Positions 61,101 to 64,000 of a stretch of 64,000 nt of DNA are shown piece after piece (position 1 is the first letter of the stretch; each line of letters starts with the position of its first letter). The notes beneath the pieces are model-generated. The model ran no database searches, had not been told where the DNA came from, and saw nothing but the letters and a program-made list of their open reading frames with translations. The stretch comes from Onchidella celtica (taxonomy: Eukaryota > Mollusca > Gastropoda > Systellommatophora > Onchidiidae), in assembly GCA_963931925.1 (NCBI GenBank), contig OZ007567.1:82469186-82533185 (forward strand). The letters run 5' to 3'. Position numbers and translations under genes: made by a program.

Positions 61101-64000
61101 CTCCAAGTGGACCAAGCACTCCAAGTGGACCAAGCACTCCAAGTGGACCAAGCACTCCAAGTGGACCAAGCACTCCAAGTGGACCAAGCACTCCAAGTGG
61201 ACCAAGCACTCCAAGTGGACCAAGCACTCCAAGTGGTCCAAGCACTCCAAGTGGACCGAGCACTCCAAGTGGACCAAGCACTCCAAGTGGACCAAGCACA
61301 CCAAGCGGCCCCAGTACACCATCTTCAGGTAGGCCTCCTTGAACTGCGGATTCAACCAATTCTAAATGAATCAATTTTGCATCACATCACCACTGGCAAC
61401 TTGTCAAGCTACTTCAGTCCCAACTTTTGTTTGATTACATAGCCGTGAGCCACAGTTAGTAAATCCTTTTTTACTAATAGCCAAATTGACTTTCCCGGCC
61501 CCGTGAACTCTGTTGCCCCCGATGGCATGTCACATGGCATCACCACTTATTAGGCCGAATCTGATTCATTATGTCGGGACTTATCAGGGATAAATTCTCA
61601 GCGGCAGTGCTCAGTTGGCGTTTTCGTCTTTGGGATTGAAGCCTTTTTTTCTGGGGCACTAGAGGAAAAGACTTCTCAGTGCAATTAATATGGAAAACAG
61701 GGGACTGGCTATGTTGGATATATGAAATAATTGAACACACTACCATTTATTTACATTTCTTTGTTTCTTTGTGCAAAAGATTTTGAAGCCTTCCAACGTT
61801 TTTGAGCCCATTTCTGAAGTTTCTCTGTTCCGTAAGAAGAAGCATGATATCTGAAATGTCCAGATAGTACTTTGCCCAACGTAGCCCTTATTTTATCAAC
61901 AGGTACCACGCCGTGTGAACTAGTGATGGAGCCTGTACCAGTTGACAATGTGGTTGTGGCAGAACAACCCAGTGGAGCCAGTCCAACCGGCCCATCAGAG
62001 GCGCCAGTCCTTGTCGTTGCTGATGATGGCAATGATGAGGTCCAGAAGATCACTGTGACTCCTAGCCTATCGGACGAAAAACCATCCATTTTGGTACCAA
62101 GTGACGAAGAGGTAACTTAAAAGAACTTGTACAATAACATACTCCTCTTCCATGGTATAGCGATAGATTCATTACAATTAAAATTTTGCTAAGACTTAAT
62201 AGGATTGCTGATGGAGTGAAGGGCCGGTTTGTTTTGCCGTTTGGCATTCGCCTACTGAACATTACACGTTTTAATTCATTAAAATAGAGAGTTTAACAGC
62301 AAAATCAAACAGCTACTTGAGTCAGACAACGTGAAAGTCTCTGTAGCGGACACGGGGTCTGTTTAGCCTGTTTTCGGTGGCGCAGCATTCATTGATTGGC
62401 AGGCAAAATATTCAAAGATGTATTGTGAACAATTGTGATTGTTTCGATCGGGCATAGCTTATGTTCCCTATACGTACATGACTCCACCATTCATTTCAGC
62501 TCATTACTGGTGACGGAAATCCGAAAGCTGTGGTGATTGAACTGGGTATGTACCTTCCTTATCCACCGATTCATTAAGACAGCATTTCAAACGCGAGTGG
62601 TGGGGTGTTTTACTGTTTCTTTTTTTTTGGAAAAATATATAGGCTAAAGAATGTAAATCAAATGTTCTGCTTGTAAGTGATAGGACAGAAGACTAACATT
62701 CTGAAATAATAGTAGCCAACGATAACACAAATACATACACACATACAATCCTACATATATTTACTTCTTCTTTTTAATACCCAGAACTAAGCCATATGAA
62801 GAATGGAAGATGTCCACGAATGTTATGAGAGAGATCTGAAAATAAACAGAATCCTAAAGTAATCATGTATCTCCGGAAATGATTTCTTGTCTTTAGTGTG
62901 CTGCTCTCGGCTAACAATTCTATTACTTTAGAGAGTATTACGTTGTTACTTTTCCACAATCCATGCAAATTGTGGTCTTTATGTATTCTGTTCTTTTTCT
63001 TTTCAGCCGAGGCCCCAGAATCCTCAGGAGTTCCTCCTGAATACAAGGACTTGGTCGGTGAGTAAAAAAGACGTTTGATTTCCTCTTTTGAAGAGAGTAT
63101 TGTCCAATGTCTGCAGTTTTGAGCAATAGGCTGACAGTAGGGTGAATGAAAGTTTGCATTCGTGCCGCCTGTTAGGTGGCGTTGTTTCGTGTGGTTTGTG
63201 AAAAAGGAATGGCTAGATATTTGTGCAGACCAGTGATCTTTACCGTGCAGAAAATGTGCCGTGAGGCCGTTTTCTGATGGTTAGACTGAATATTTACAAT
63301 TGTGCTGCCAAGTGGAGAAAGTGGCGAAATCCTAGATTTGAAGTACTTATTTGGGGGGTCTTTCTTACGGACTTGTCCATTCCATTTCAGATGACACAGA
63401 GGCTGATGTGTATATTTTTGAGAATCCCGAAACTGGTGTCACCACAATTGTCATTGTCTTCGAGACCGTGCCAGAAGAGACTTACGAAATTCCCGAGGGT
63501 GGCAAGCCGTACGACGTCGTGGTTAGTACATACTTCCCTATTCATGTCCAGAATTGATTTTGAGCCGAATGCCCAGACAGCATCAAGTAATTATGTTATG
63601 GGAAAATCAGTGCACAGGAGCCGTGTTTTGGCAGAGGTTTGGCTGCACTAACAAATACTGAATAATTCCAAGTGAATTGATCGTTTCCCGCTCAACGGGA
63701 AGGATTTGTCCCTTACAAGCAAATATTATTAATCACAGTCGTGACTATTTGCTTTTCTGAATCTGCGATTGTCAATATGCTTTTATTTTCTTCCTGAAGT
63801 GCATGTTATTATGTACAGAAGGTTAGGCGGTCTAAAAAGTGTGGTGGGTGTGAGTCAGGGAAGCTTGGTCAAAACCTCTTGGCCCAACTGATAAAATTTT
63901 TTAAACTGTTTCTCCTTTTCAGCCATTCACAGGTGAAACCGAACCCGAATTTGATGGAACCAAATTGATTTTGACACCAGAAGATTCCACTGTGAATGTA
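410..64000 (+). CDS. Giant multi-exon mucin-like secreted protein, partial at both ends
   Basis: Eighty-eight exons can be joined with GT/AG introns and matching phases, giving about 5,020 residues without a stop. Domain order is VWD-C8-TIL, VWD-C8-TIL, cysteine-rich/E-like, VWD-C8-TIL, four LDLa repeats, Pro/Thr linker, domain X1, linker, domain X2, a small Cys-rich exon, then nine units of a Gly-Pro-Ser-Thr-Pro-Ser array plus a two-cysteine domain. Known biology: VWD-C8-TIL assemblies occur in von Willebrand factor, gel-forming mucins, zonadhesin and SCO-spondin; VWD assemblies followed by LDLa repeats most resemble SCO-spondin. Inference: a secreted, glycosylated, matrix- or mucus-forming protein. 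The first exon begins in phase 1 and the last runs off the window, so signal peptide, start and C terminus lie outside. Exon calls are mine from splice signals and phase; a few junctions could be off by some bases. Confidence 0.9.
2500..2772 (+). repeat. Degenerate tandem copies of the exon 3 / intron boundary
   Basis: A segment starting cgacatggacggattc at the end of exon 3 recurs in degraded form at about 2579-2614, 2669-2706 and 2755-2772, roughly every 85-90 bp. Flanking words such as gacaaatggacaatgt recur with it. The copy at about 2669-2706 keeps gattcccagagagtaagag, so it contains a second potential donor site. The true donor is at 2523, because only it restores the reading frame with the exon at 3161. 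Confidence 0.7.
3633..4695 (+). CDS. C8 domain 1 (exons 5-6)
   Basis: Exons 3633-3734 (phase 0 at both ends) and 4524-4695 (ends phase 1). The product runs from [20 protein letters not shown] to WRSKSLC, with the cysteine spacing of C8 domains and a closing WR..LC motif. C8 follows VWD in VWF-type assemblies and forms internal disulfides. The 789-bp intron 3735-4523 holds nothing recognised; the intron before (3232-3632) is pyrimidine-rich. Confidence 0.85.
5118..5373 (+). CDS. TIL domain 1 (exon 7)
   Basis: One 256-bp exon. After CDPPFQFNG come the closely spaced cysteines of a trypsin-inhibitor-like domain, including [14 protein letters not shown] and an N-glycosylation sequon (NNT) at RINNTCV. 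It ends with a CxC and a YYNNGEEI...C stretch, the usual E-like lead into the next VWD. The exon ends in phase 2 and completes a Cys codon with exon 8. Confidence 0.87.
5374..6812 (+). other. Long intron between TIL 1 and VWD 2
   Basis: This 1,439-bp AT-rich stretch has no supported gene. Short open frames in it have no domain signature. At about 6280-6310 the text cagtggcgtagcac resembles the terminal repeat of hAT-type transposons, but I could not find a matching opposite end or a target duplication. Confidence 0.6.
6813..8728 (+). CDS. VWD domain 2 (exons 8-11)
   Basis: Exons 6813-6963, 7492-7664, 8054-8168 and 8582-8728. Exon 8 starts with [11 protein letters not shown], the end of the previous E-like segment, then [18 protein letters not shown], a standard VWD start. 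Exons 9 and 10 supply alternating beta strands ([18 protein letters not shown]). Exon 11 carries [15 protein letters not shown], the GxCGNxDxxxxDE calcium-site region. The vicinal-cysteine motif is again not CGLC but MGIC. The introns (528, 389 and 413 bp) hold nothing recognised. Confidence 0.92.
9096..9941 (+). CDS. C8 domain 2 and TIL domain 2 (exons 12-13)
   Basis: Exon 9096-9279 encodes a short C8-like segment (NPTCSKL, then [18 protein letters not shown], ending GAC). Exon 9710-9941 encodes TIL 2 ([30 protein letters not shown]) and ends HGCRE plus a split Cys codon completed in the next exon. This C8 has fewer cysteines than C8-1 and C8-3, so it may be reduced. Intron 9280-9709 holds nothing recognised. 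Confidence 0.82.
10328..11465 (+). CDS. Cysteine-rich TIL-like and E-like segment (exons 14-16)
   Basis: Exons 10328-10544, 10947-11035 and 11410-11465. Exon 14 continues from TIL 2 with [17 protein letters not shown], then a second cysteine cluster ending [11 protein letters not shown], like another TIL. Exons 15-16 give [16 protein letters not shown] and [13 protein letters not shown], the PCxxGGxxYxxGExF pattern that comes before a VWD. Position and cysteine content correspond to the D' region before D3 in VWF. Introns 9942-10327, 10545-10946 and 11036-11409 hold nothing recognised. Confidence 0.8.
11566..11648 (+). repeat. Pyrimidine-rich TTTC repeat tract
   Basis: Imperfect (TTTC)n / polypyrimidine run in the short intron before VWD 3, ending about 45 bp before the acceptor at 11690-11691. 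It is probably a microsatellite. Confidence 0.7.
11692..13493 (+). CDS. VWD domain 3 (exons 17-19)
   Basis: Exons 11692-11847, 12307-12507 and 13288-13493, all entered in phase 1. The opening is degenerate ([20 protein letters not shown], lacking a clear GDPHYxTFDG), but the later strands and the end are clear: [20 protein letters not shown] then NFNLDATDD, with an NET sequon, and [13 protein letters not shown] leading into C8. The residue before GLC is Ser, so CGLC is missing here too. The 780-bp intron 12508-13287 and the 459-bp intron 11848-12306 hold nothing recognised. Confidence 0.87.
13942..15242 (+). CDS. C8 domain 3 (exons 20-21)
   Basis: Exons 13942-14069 and 15133-15242. The product [17 protein letters not shown] ... 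[18 protein letters not shown] ... WRHQRLC has the full C8 cysteine pattern. The split codon at 14069/15133 gives Asn. The 1,063-bp intron contains a Harbinger element (14414-15087) that ends only 45 bp before exon 21. Confidence 0.9.
14414..15087 (-). mobile_element. Harbinger-type DNA transposon, non-autonomous, 674 bp
   Basis: Terminal inverted repeats of about 33 bp start gggccggttcagacagggcg on the left; the right end reads, in reverse complement, cagccggttcagacagggcg. The element is flanked by a 3-bp target duplication tta (14411-14413 and 15088-15090), as expected for PIF/Harbinger elements. A second copy of the end sequence lies inside at about 15006-15026 (caaaccgccttgtctgaacg). It carries a transposase fragment on the minus strand, so it is an internally deleted copy. 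Confidence 0.93.
14494..14985 (-). pseudogene. Truncated Harbinger (HARBI1-like) transposase fragment
   Basis: The minus-strand frame of 163 codons contains [10 protein letters not shown], then ERF-like spacing [19 protein letters not shown], the N-terminal signature of Harbinger transposases (family form WVHPI..R...G.F..L..EL..D..KF..YFRM....F). After about residue 105 the similarity stops and the frame runs into the terminal repeat. The DDE catalytic region is missing, so this cannot be an active enzyme. Confidence 0.85.
15485..16293 (+). CDS. TIL domain 3 (exons 22-23)
   Basis: Exons 15485-15631 and 16179-16293. The product [18 protein letters not shown], an NTT sequon, [14 protein letters not shown], then [15 protein letters not shown] is a clear TIL domain followed by the start of a CxCxxG E-like segment. 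The last codon is split and completed as Cys in exon 24. The 547-bp intron 15632-16178 holds nothing recognised. Confidence 0.9.
16734..19213 (+). CDS. Four LDL-receptor class A repeats (exons 24-27)
   Basis: Exons 16734-16894, 17383-17490, 18069-18188 and 19106-19213; the last three are bounded by phase-1 introns, the classic one-exon-per-module arrangement. Exon 24 first ends the TIL/E segment ([10 protein letters not shown]), then starts LDLa 1. Each repeat has six cysteines and a C-terminal acidic box: [44 protein letters not shown]. Repeats 2 and 4 keep the full SDE calcium motif; repeat 3 has GEDES after an unusual Trp-Tyr and may bind calcium less well. Sequons occur at NHT, NCT, NET and NQT. 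Introns carry a GATA microsatellite (17826-17926) and a minisatellite after exon 27. Confidence 0.95.
17826..17926 (+). repeat. (GATA)n microsatellite
   Basis: Imperfect then pure GATA repeats inside the intron between LDLa 2 and LDLa 3; the pure part is about 17870-17926. Confidence 0.95.
18189..19105 (+). other. Intron between LDLa 3 and LDLa 4
   Basis: A 917-bp AT-rich intron. No gene, inverted repeat or recognisable transposon was seen. Confidence 0.6.
19283..19512 (+). repeat. Minisatellite, about 34-bp unit, six to seven degenerate copies
   Basis: The word ggtccaatcccttctccgta followed by actggaatacagtt recurs at about 34-bp spacing across this intronic stretch. The middle copies are nearly identical and the outer ones degenerate. 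Confidence 0.85.
19863..19889 (+). CDS. Micro-exon 28: Pro/Thr linker
   Basis: A 27-bp exon encodes TVPTTTPPP with phase-1 introns on both sides. The frame joins the last LDLa cysteine to domain X1. Such a Thr/Pro stretch is a likely O-glycosylated spacer. The acceptor (ttccttcag) and donor (gtatgc) are both good; skipping it would also keep the frame. Flanking introns 19214-19862 and 19890-20413 hold nothing further of note. Confidence 0.78.
20414..21814 (+). CDS. Domain X1, two-exon, two-cysteine, unrecognised (exons 29-30)
   Basis: Exons 20414-20667 (phase 1 in, 0 out) and 21688-21814 (phase 0 in, 1 out), about 127 residues. It begins ACADTLETF, is rich in alternating hydrophobic/polar strands ([20 protein letters not shown]) and ends [11 protein letters not shown] Cys near each end and predicted beta strands suggest a disulfide-closed beta-sandwich. 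I do not recognise the family. The intron contains an AAAT-rich stretch (21215-21258) and a TATATA run near 20941-20960. Confidence 0.8.
21215..21258 (+). repeat. (AAAT)n-like microsatellite
   Basis: Imperfect aaataaataaat / acataaat repeat within the intron of domain X1. Confidence 0.8.
22251..22286 (+). CDS. Micro-exon 31: Pro/Thr linker
   Basis: A 36-bp exon encodes [12 protein letters not shown] with phase-1 introns on both sides. It is a spacer between X1 and X2, similar in size and phase to exon 28, and probably O-glycosylated. Confidence 0.78.
22608..23354 (+). CDS. Domain X2, two-exon, two-cysteine, unrecognised (exons 32-33)
   Basis: Exons 22608-22843 (phase 1 in, 0 out) and 23204-23354 (phase 0 in, 1 out), about 129 residues. 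Starts [18 protein letters not shown] and ends [10 protein letters not shown]. Strand-like segments include [23 protein letters not shown] and [10 protein letters not shown], plus a DxDP / RPDDENG acidic loop. Size, cysteine placement and the 1-0-1 phase pattern match X1, so the two are probably divergent copies of one module. The intron holds a poly-G run (22921-22935). Confidence 0.8.
23860..23949 (+). CDS. Small cysteine-rich exon 34
   Basis: A 90-bp exon with phase-1 introns encodes [20 protein letters not shown] then [10 protein letters not shown]: seven cysteines in 30 residues and an NCT sequon. It looks like a compact disulfide-knotted spacer between X2 and the mucin arrays. I do not recognise the family. 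Introns 23355-23859 and 23950-24442 hold nothing recognised. Confidence 0.78.
24443..24640 (+). CDS. Unit A mucin-like array exon (GPSTPS x about 9)
   Basis: The exon opens with a unique Thr-rich lead ([11 protein letters not shown]), then about nine copies of an 18-bp repeat encoding Gly-Pro-Ser-Thr-Pro-Ser, and ends at ccatcttcag before the donor gtaggc. Phase 1 at both ends. Three of every six residues are Ser or Thr and two are Pro, the composition of an O-glycosylated mucin domain. This lead is not shared with later arrays, so unit A is the junction between the unique and repeated parts of the gene. Confidence 0.9.
24641..26352 (+). other. Unit A intron with a segment missing from units D-I
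   Basis: The first about 390 bp and last about 180 bp match the 573-574-bp intron of units D-I. The middle (about 25034-26170) is present only here and in unit B (about 30712-31876). It contains an AG repeat (25407-25426), a ctagatctagatct palindrome and G-rich tracts, but no coding signal. No target duplication or inverted ends were seen at its edges, so a deletion in the ancestor of D-I is the simplest reading. Confidence 0.75.
26353..29757 (+). CDS. Unit A two-cysteine domain (exons 36-40)
   Basis: Exons 26353-26561, 26943-26988, 28713-28763, 29095-29225 and 29667-29757 (209, 46, 51, 131 and 91 bp), together 176 residues, phase 1 at both ends. Starts [20 protein letters not shown], includes [15 protein letters not shown] and [20 protein letters not shown], and ends STVNVEICK. 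One Cys lies near each end and strands dominate, suggesting a disulfide-closed beta fold. The family is not recognised. The exon pairs 209+46 and 131+91 repeat the 1-0-1 phase pattern of X1 and X2. The intron 26989-28712 carries a solo LTR. Confidence 0.88.
27060..27095 (+). repeat. Exon-derived patch inside an intron, unit A
   Basis: The stretch ccatcggacgaaacatcatc then cattttggtacca closely copies the 3' part of the 209-bp exon (26517-26550) but lies in the next-but-one segment, within the 46-to-51 intron. It is bracketed by a duplicated gtggtggggtgt (27040-27051 and 27098-27109). Units D-I have a single gtggtggggtgt and no patch. It reads as a templated filler insertion. Confidence 0.8.
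27451..28650. mobile_element. Solo LTR of a retrotransposon, 1,200 bp, in unit A
   Basis: The segment starts TGTTACGAGTTGGG and ends CCCTGACA (TG...CA) and is flanked by a 5-bp direct repeat gttac (27446-27450 and 28651-28655). The matching intron of unit B reads straight through with a single gttac at 33147-33151. The intron lengths (1,724 versus 519) differ by exactly 1,205 bp, the element plus one target duplication. These are the hallmarks of an LTR left by recombination of a Gypsy-like element. It has no protein-coding domain; a TATA-like ttatata is at 28307-28313. Orientation is unsure. Confidence 0.92.
30119..30319 (+). CDS. Unit B mucin-like array exon (GPSTPS x about 11)
   Basis: Begins with the acceptor atag and codons for Lys-Pro-Ser-Thr-Pro-Ser, runs about eleven 18-bp copies, and ends with the same ccatcttcag edge as unit A. 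Phase 1 at both ends, 201 bp. Changes between copies are mostly at third codon positions. Confidence 0.92.
30320..32058 (+). other. Unit B intron, close copy of the unit A intron
   Basis: Same layout as 24641-26352, including the middle segment absent from D-I (about 30712-31876). The AG microsatellite has grown here to about 60 bp (31086-31147) from about 20 bp in unit A, and a poly-G run lies at about 31592-31608. No gene. Confidence 0.8.
31086..31147 (+). repeat. (AG)n microsatellite
   Basis: Nearly pure AG repeat in the unit B intron; the unit A equivalent (25407-25426) is about one third as long. Confidence 0.92.
32059..34253 (+). CDS. Unit B two-cysteine domain (exons 42-46)
   Basis: Exons 32059-32267, 32644-32689, 33209-33259, 33591-33721 and 34163-34253, with the same sizes and phases as unit A and nearly the same protein. 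Differences seen: Glu for Gln after the first Cys, VAADN for VPVDN, and in the last exon [12 protein letters not shown] for [12 protein letters not shown]. The introns follow unit A closely. The exon-derived patch is also here (32761-32793), so it predates the A/B duplication, whereas the solo LTR is absent. Confidence 0.9.
32761..32793 (+). repeat. Exon-derived patch inside an intron, unit B
   Basis: Same patch as at 27060-27095, with the same flanking gtggtggggtgt duplication. It is shared by units A and B and missing from D-I. Confidence 0.8.
34615..34878 (+). CDS. Unit C mucin-like array exon with a different end
   Basis: About twelve GPSTPS copies follow the usual KPSTPS start, but the exon does not end in ccatcttcag. 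It runs on to encode [17 protein letters not shown] before the donor gtaaga. Length 264 bp, phase 1 at both ends. The start matches unit B while the end belongs to the divergent unit C, so the exon may be a recombination joint. Confidence 0.88.
34879..36450 (+). other. Unit C intron carrying a LINE fragment
   Basis: A 1,572-bp intron unlike those of the other units. It contains a LINE 3' end (34987-35670, separate entry). The rest (about 35670-36450) shows no gene or recognised repeat. Confidence 0.7.
34987..35670 (-). mobile_element. 5'-truncated non-LTR retrotransposon (LINE) 3' end
   Basis: On the minus strand, codons from about 35665 down to 35145 encode the C-terminal end of a LINE polyprotein: [60 protein letters not shown], and a final LKTHFF region. 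After the stop comes about 150 bp of 3' UTR with a CA repeat, then gggcgctatataaatgcaat and an (ATT)n tail, the usual 3' end of such elements. Frame breaks appear upstream of about 35665. The catalytic part is absent; it is a dead-on-arrival copy. Confidence 0.9.
36451..40522 (+). CDS. Unit C divergent two-cysteine domain (exons 48-52)
   Basis: Exons 36451-36644, 37112-37157, 37674-37724, 38410-38540 and 40429-40522. Sizes 194, 46, 51, 131 and 94 bp with the same phases as the other units. The protein is clearly related but diverged: [54 protein letters not shown], and an end IMVEKCGG. It shows which positions are kept over longer time: the TTPC start, the MEPV motif, GDGxP, the IVF strand and the final Cys. 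The 1,888-bp intron 38541-40428 holds a small inverted-repeat element. Confidence 0.88.
36651..36705 (+). repeat. (ATTC)n microsatellite
   Basis: Imperfect cattcattcatt repeats begin only a few bases after the donor at 36645 in unit C. Confidence 0.85.
36880..36972 (+). repeat. GT-rich microsatellite
   Basis: Imperfect TG/TATG/AG repeat block in the same unit C intron. Confidence 0.85.
38541..40428 (+). other. Longest intron of unit C
   Basis: An 1,888-bp stretch without a supported gene. Several open frames of 70-140 codons overlap at 38370-38870 on both strands but show no domain and lack splice support. It contains a pyrimidine-rich run (39421-39477) and the inverted-repeat element at 39891-40036. 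Confidence 0.65.
39891..40036. mobile_element. Small inverted-repeat element (MITE-like, hAT-type ends)
   Basis: The left end cagtgtcggattta and the right end, which in reverse complement reads cagtgtcggattcagg, form a perfect 12-bp terminal inverted repeat around 146 bp. CAGTG ends are typical of hAT elements. The 8-bp flanks do not match well, so a target duplication is not supported and the call is moderate. Confidence 0.6.
40756..41139 (+). CDS. Unit D mucin-like array exon (GPSTPS x about 21)
   Basis: The exon starts after ccag with codons for [13 protein letters not shown], unlike the KPSTPS start of later units, so it keeps the 5' edge that belongs to divergent unit C. It ends with the common ccatcttcag edge. 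Length 384 bp, phase 1 at both ends. Replacement changes seen: one GPRTPS, one GPSSPS and one STPTGP. Confidence 0.92.
41713..43823 (+). CDS. Unit D two-cysteine domain (exons 54-58)
   Basis: Exons 41713-41921, 42310-42355, 42817-42867, 43201-43331 and 43733-43823, total 176 residues. Young-subfamily features: LITGDGN in place of [34 protein letters not shown], and [15 protein letters not shown] in the last exon. Specific to D: EPPSGASP and APILVV. Carries the ITVSPS form. The 131-bp exon uses donor gttagt, where A and B use gtaagt. Confidence 0.92.
44310..44744 (+). CDS. Unit E mucin-like array exon (GPSTPS x about 24)
   Basis: Starts after gttttgaatag with KPSTPS and ends ccatcttcag, 435 bp. 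It contains a STPIGP variant near 44450 that recurs at the same place in units F, G and H, marking shared descent of the left half. The donor is followed by gtaggcatcc where the others have gtaggcctcc. Confidence 0.94.
45319..47429 (+). CDS. Unit E two-cysteine domain (exons 60-64)
   Basis: Exons 45319-45527, 45916-45961, 46423-46473, 46807-46937 and 47339-47429. Same protein as unit D except EQPSGASP and APVLVV. Has ITVSPS like D and H, but downstream carries the intron variants of F and I (for example atgttatgag near 46238), a mixed haplotype. Confidence 0.92.
47916..48944 (+). CDS. Unit F mucin-like array exon (GPSTPS x about 57)
   Basis: 1,029 bp. The left half alternates agtact and agcaca hexads, and the right half is a homogeneous run of agcact hexads. 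A 234-bp (13 x 18) block is repeated, seen from the rare gggcca variant at 48239 and 48473. Replacements are rare: STPIGP near 48038 and GPRTPS near 48660. The long open frames of repeated GVLGPL on the other strand are shadows of this repeat. Confidence 0.94.
49519..51629 (+). CDS. Unit F two-cysteine domain (exons 66-70)
   Basis: Exons 49519-49727, 50116-50161, 50623-50673, 51007-51137 and 51539-51629. Protein as in unit E, but with ITVTPS. Downstream intron variants match E and I. Confidence 0.92.
52116..53126 (+). CDS. Unit G mucin-like array exon (GPSTPS x about 56)
   Basis: 1,011 bp, 18 bp shorter than unit F and built on the same plan, with the 234-bp duplication kept. Differences: a GPSTSS change near 52863 and a final Pro in place of Ser (ccaccttcag). 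Confidence 0.94.
53701..55811 (+). CDS. Unit G two-cysteine domain (exons 72-76)
   Basis: Exons 53701-53909, 54298-54343, 54805-54855, 55189-55319 and 55721-55811. ITVTPS like F and I, but the downstream intron variants are those of D and H (atgttgtgag near 54618), the reverse mixture of unit E. Confidence 0.92.
56298..57110 (+). CDS. Unit H mucin-like array exon (GPSTPS x about 45)
   Basis: 813 bp. Has only one copy of the gggcca-marked block, so the 234-bp duplication is missing or lost. Replacements: STPSEP near 56458 and GASTPS near 56749. Confidence 0.94.
57685..59795 (+). CDS. Unit H two-cysteine domain (exons 78-82)
   Basis: Exons 57685-57893, 58282-58327, 58789-58839, 59173-59303 and 59705-59795. 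ITVSPS, with the downstream variants of D and G. One unique replacement, [10 protein letters not shown] in place of [10 protein letters not shown]. Confidence 0.92.
60282..61328 (+). CDS. Unit I mucin-like array exon (GPSTPS x about 58)
   Basis: 1,047 bp, the longest array. Keeps the 234-bp duplication (gggcca at 60623 and 60857) but lacks the STPIGP variant of E-H. I saw no amino-acid change inside the repeat, only synonymous ones. Confidence 0.94.
61903..64000 (+). CDS. Unit I two-cysteine domain, cut by the window end (exons 84-88)
   Basis: Exons 61903-62111, 62500-62545, 63007-63057, 63391-63521 and 63923-64000 (partial). ITVTPS with the downstream variants of E and F. The last exon is open at the window edge just before the expected VEICK end, so the array may continue beyond. 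Confidence 0.9.

Larger units (their letters stand above)
40756..64000 (+). repeat. Tandem array of young units D-I
   Basis: Six consecutive copies start at 40756, 44310, 47916, 52116, 56298 and 60282; the last is cut by the window end. From E to H the distances are 3,606, 4,200, 4,182 and 3,984 bp. Subtracting the array exon leaves exactly 3,171 bp each time (3,170 for D). Introns are near-identical base for base, differing by scattered single-base changes. The array exons differ by 594, 18, 198 and 234 bp steps, all multiples of 18. Confidence 0.97.

Noticed and set aside
24491..61328. Collagen-like protein
   Set aside because: Gly occurs every sixth residue, not every third, so a collagen triple helix is not expected.
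40756..61328. CRISPR array
   Set aside because: The 18-bp repeats are contiguous, coding and without spacers, and the setting is a metazoan gene.

Overview
The window is animal (metazoan) nuclear DNA. The coding sequence is cut into many short exons with GT/AG introns, the introns carry microsatellites and transposon relics, and the encoded domains (VWD, C8, TIL, LDLa) are animal extracellular modules. The gene style and the relics suggest a lophotrochozoan, perhaps a mollusc; this is inference and I cannot name a species. No promoter, start codon, stop codon or polyadenylation site of the main gene lies in the window, and no RNA gene was seen.

Essentially the whole window is one plus-strand gene, open at both ends. 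I could chain 88 exons from 410 to 64000 with compatible splice phases and no internal stop, about 5,020 residues. Region 1 (410-16293) encodes three VWD-C8-TIL assemblies of the von Willebrand factor / gel-forming mucin / SCO-spondin type. Region 2 (16734-19213) adds four LDL-receptor class A repeats. Region 3 (19863-23949) has two short Pro/Thr linkers, two unrecognised two-cysteine domains (X1, X2) and a small cysteine-rich exon.

Region 4 (24443-64000) is a tandem array of nine units, called A to I here. Each unit is one mucin-like exon made of an 18-bp minisatellite encoding (Gly-Pro-Ser-Thr-Pro-Ser)n, followed by five exons encoding an unrecognised 176-residue two-cysteine domain. Units A and B form one subfamily, C is a divergent copy, and D-I form a young subfamily. 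In units E-H everything outside the minisatellite is exactly 3,171 bp, while the minisatellite exon changes only in multiples of 18 bp. Linked variants show all four combinations among D-I, which points to gene conversion or unequal exchange.

Mobile DNA sits only in introns: a 674-bp Harbinger element with a broken transposase 45 bp before an exon, a 1,200-bp solo LTR present in unit A and absent from the matching site in B, a 5'-truncated LINE 3' end, and a small hAT-like inverted-repeat element. The product is best read as a giant secreted, probably heavily O-glycosylated mucin-like protein: the VWD part for assembly or adhesion, the LDLa repeats for calcium or ligand binding, and a long glycosylated rod interrupted by globular domains.
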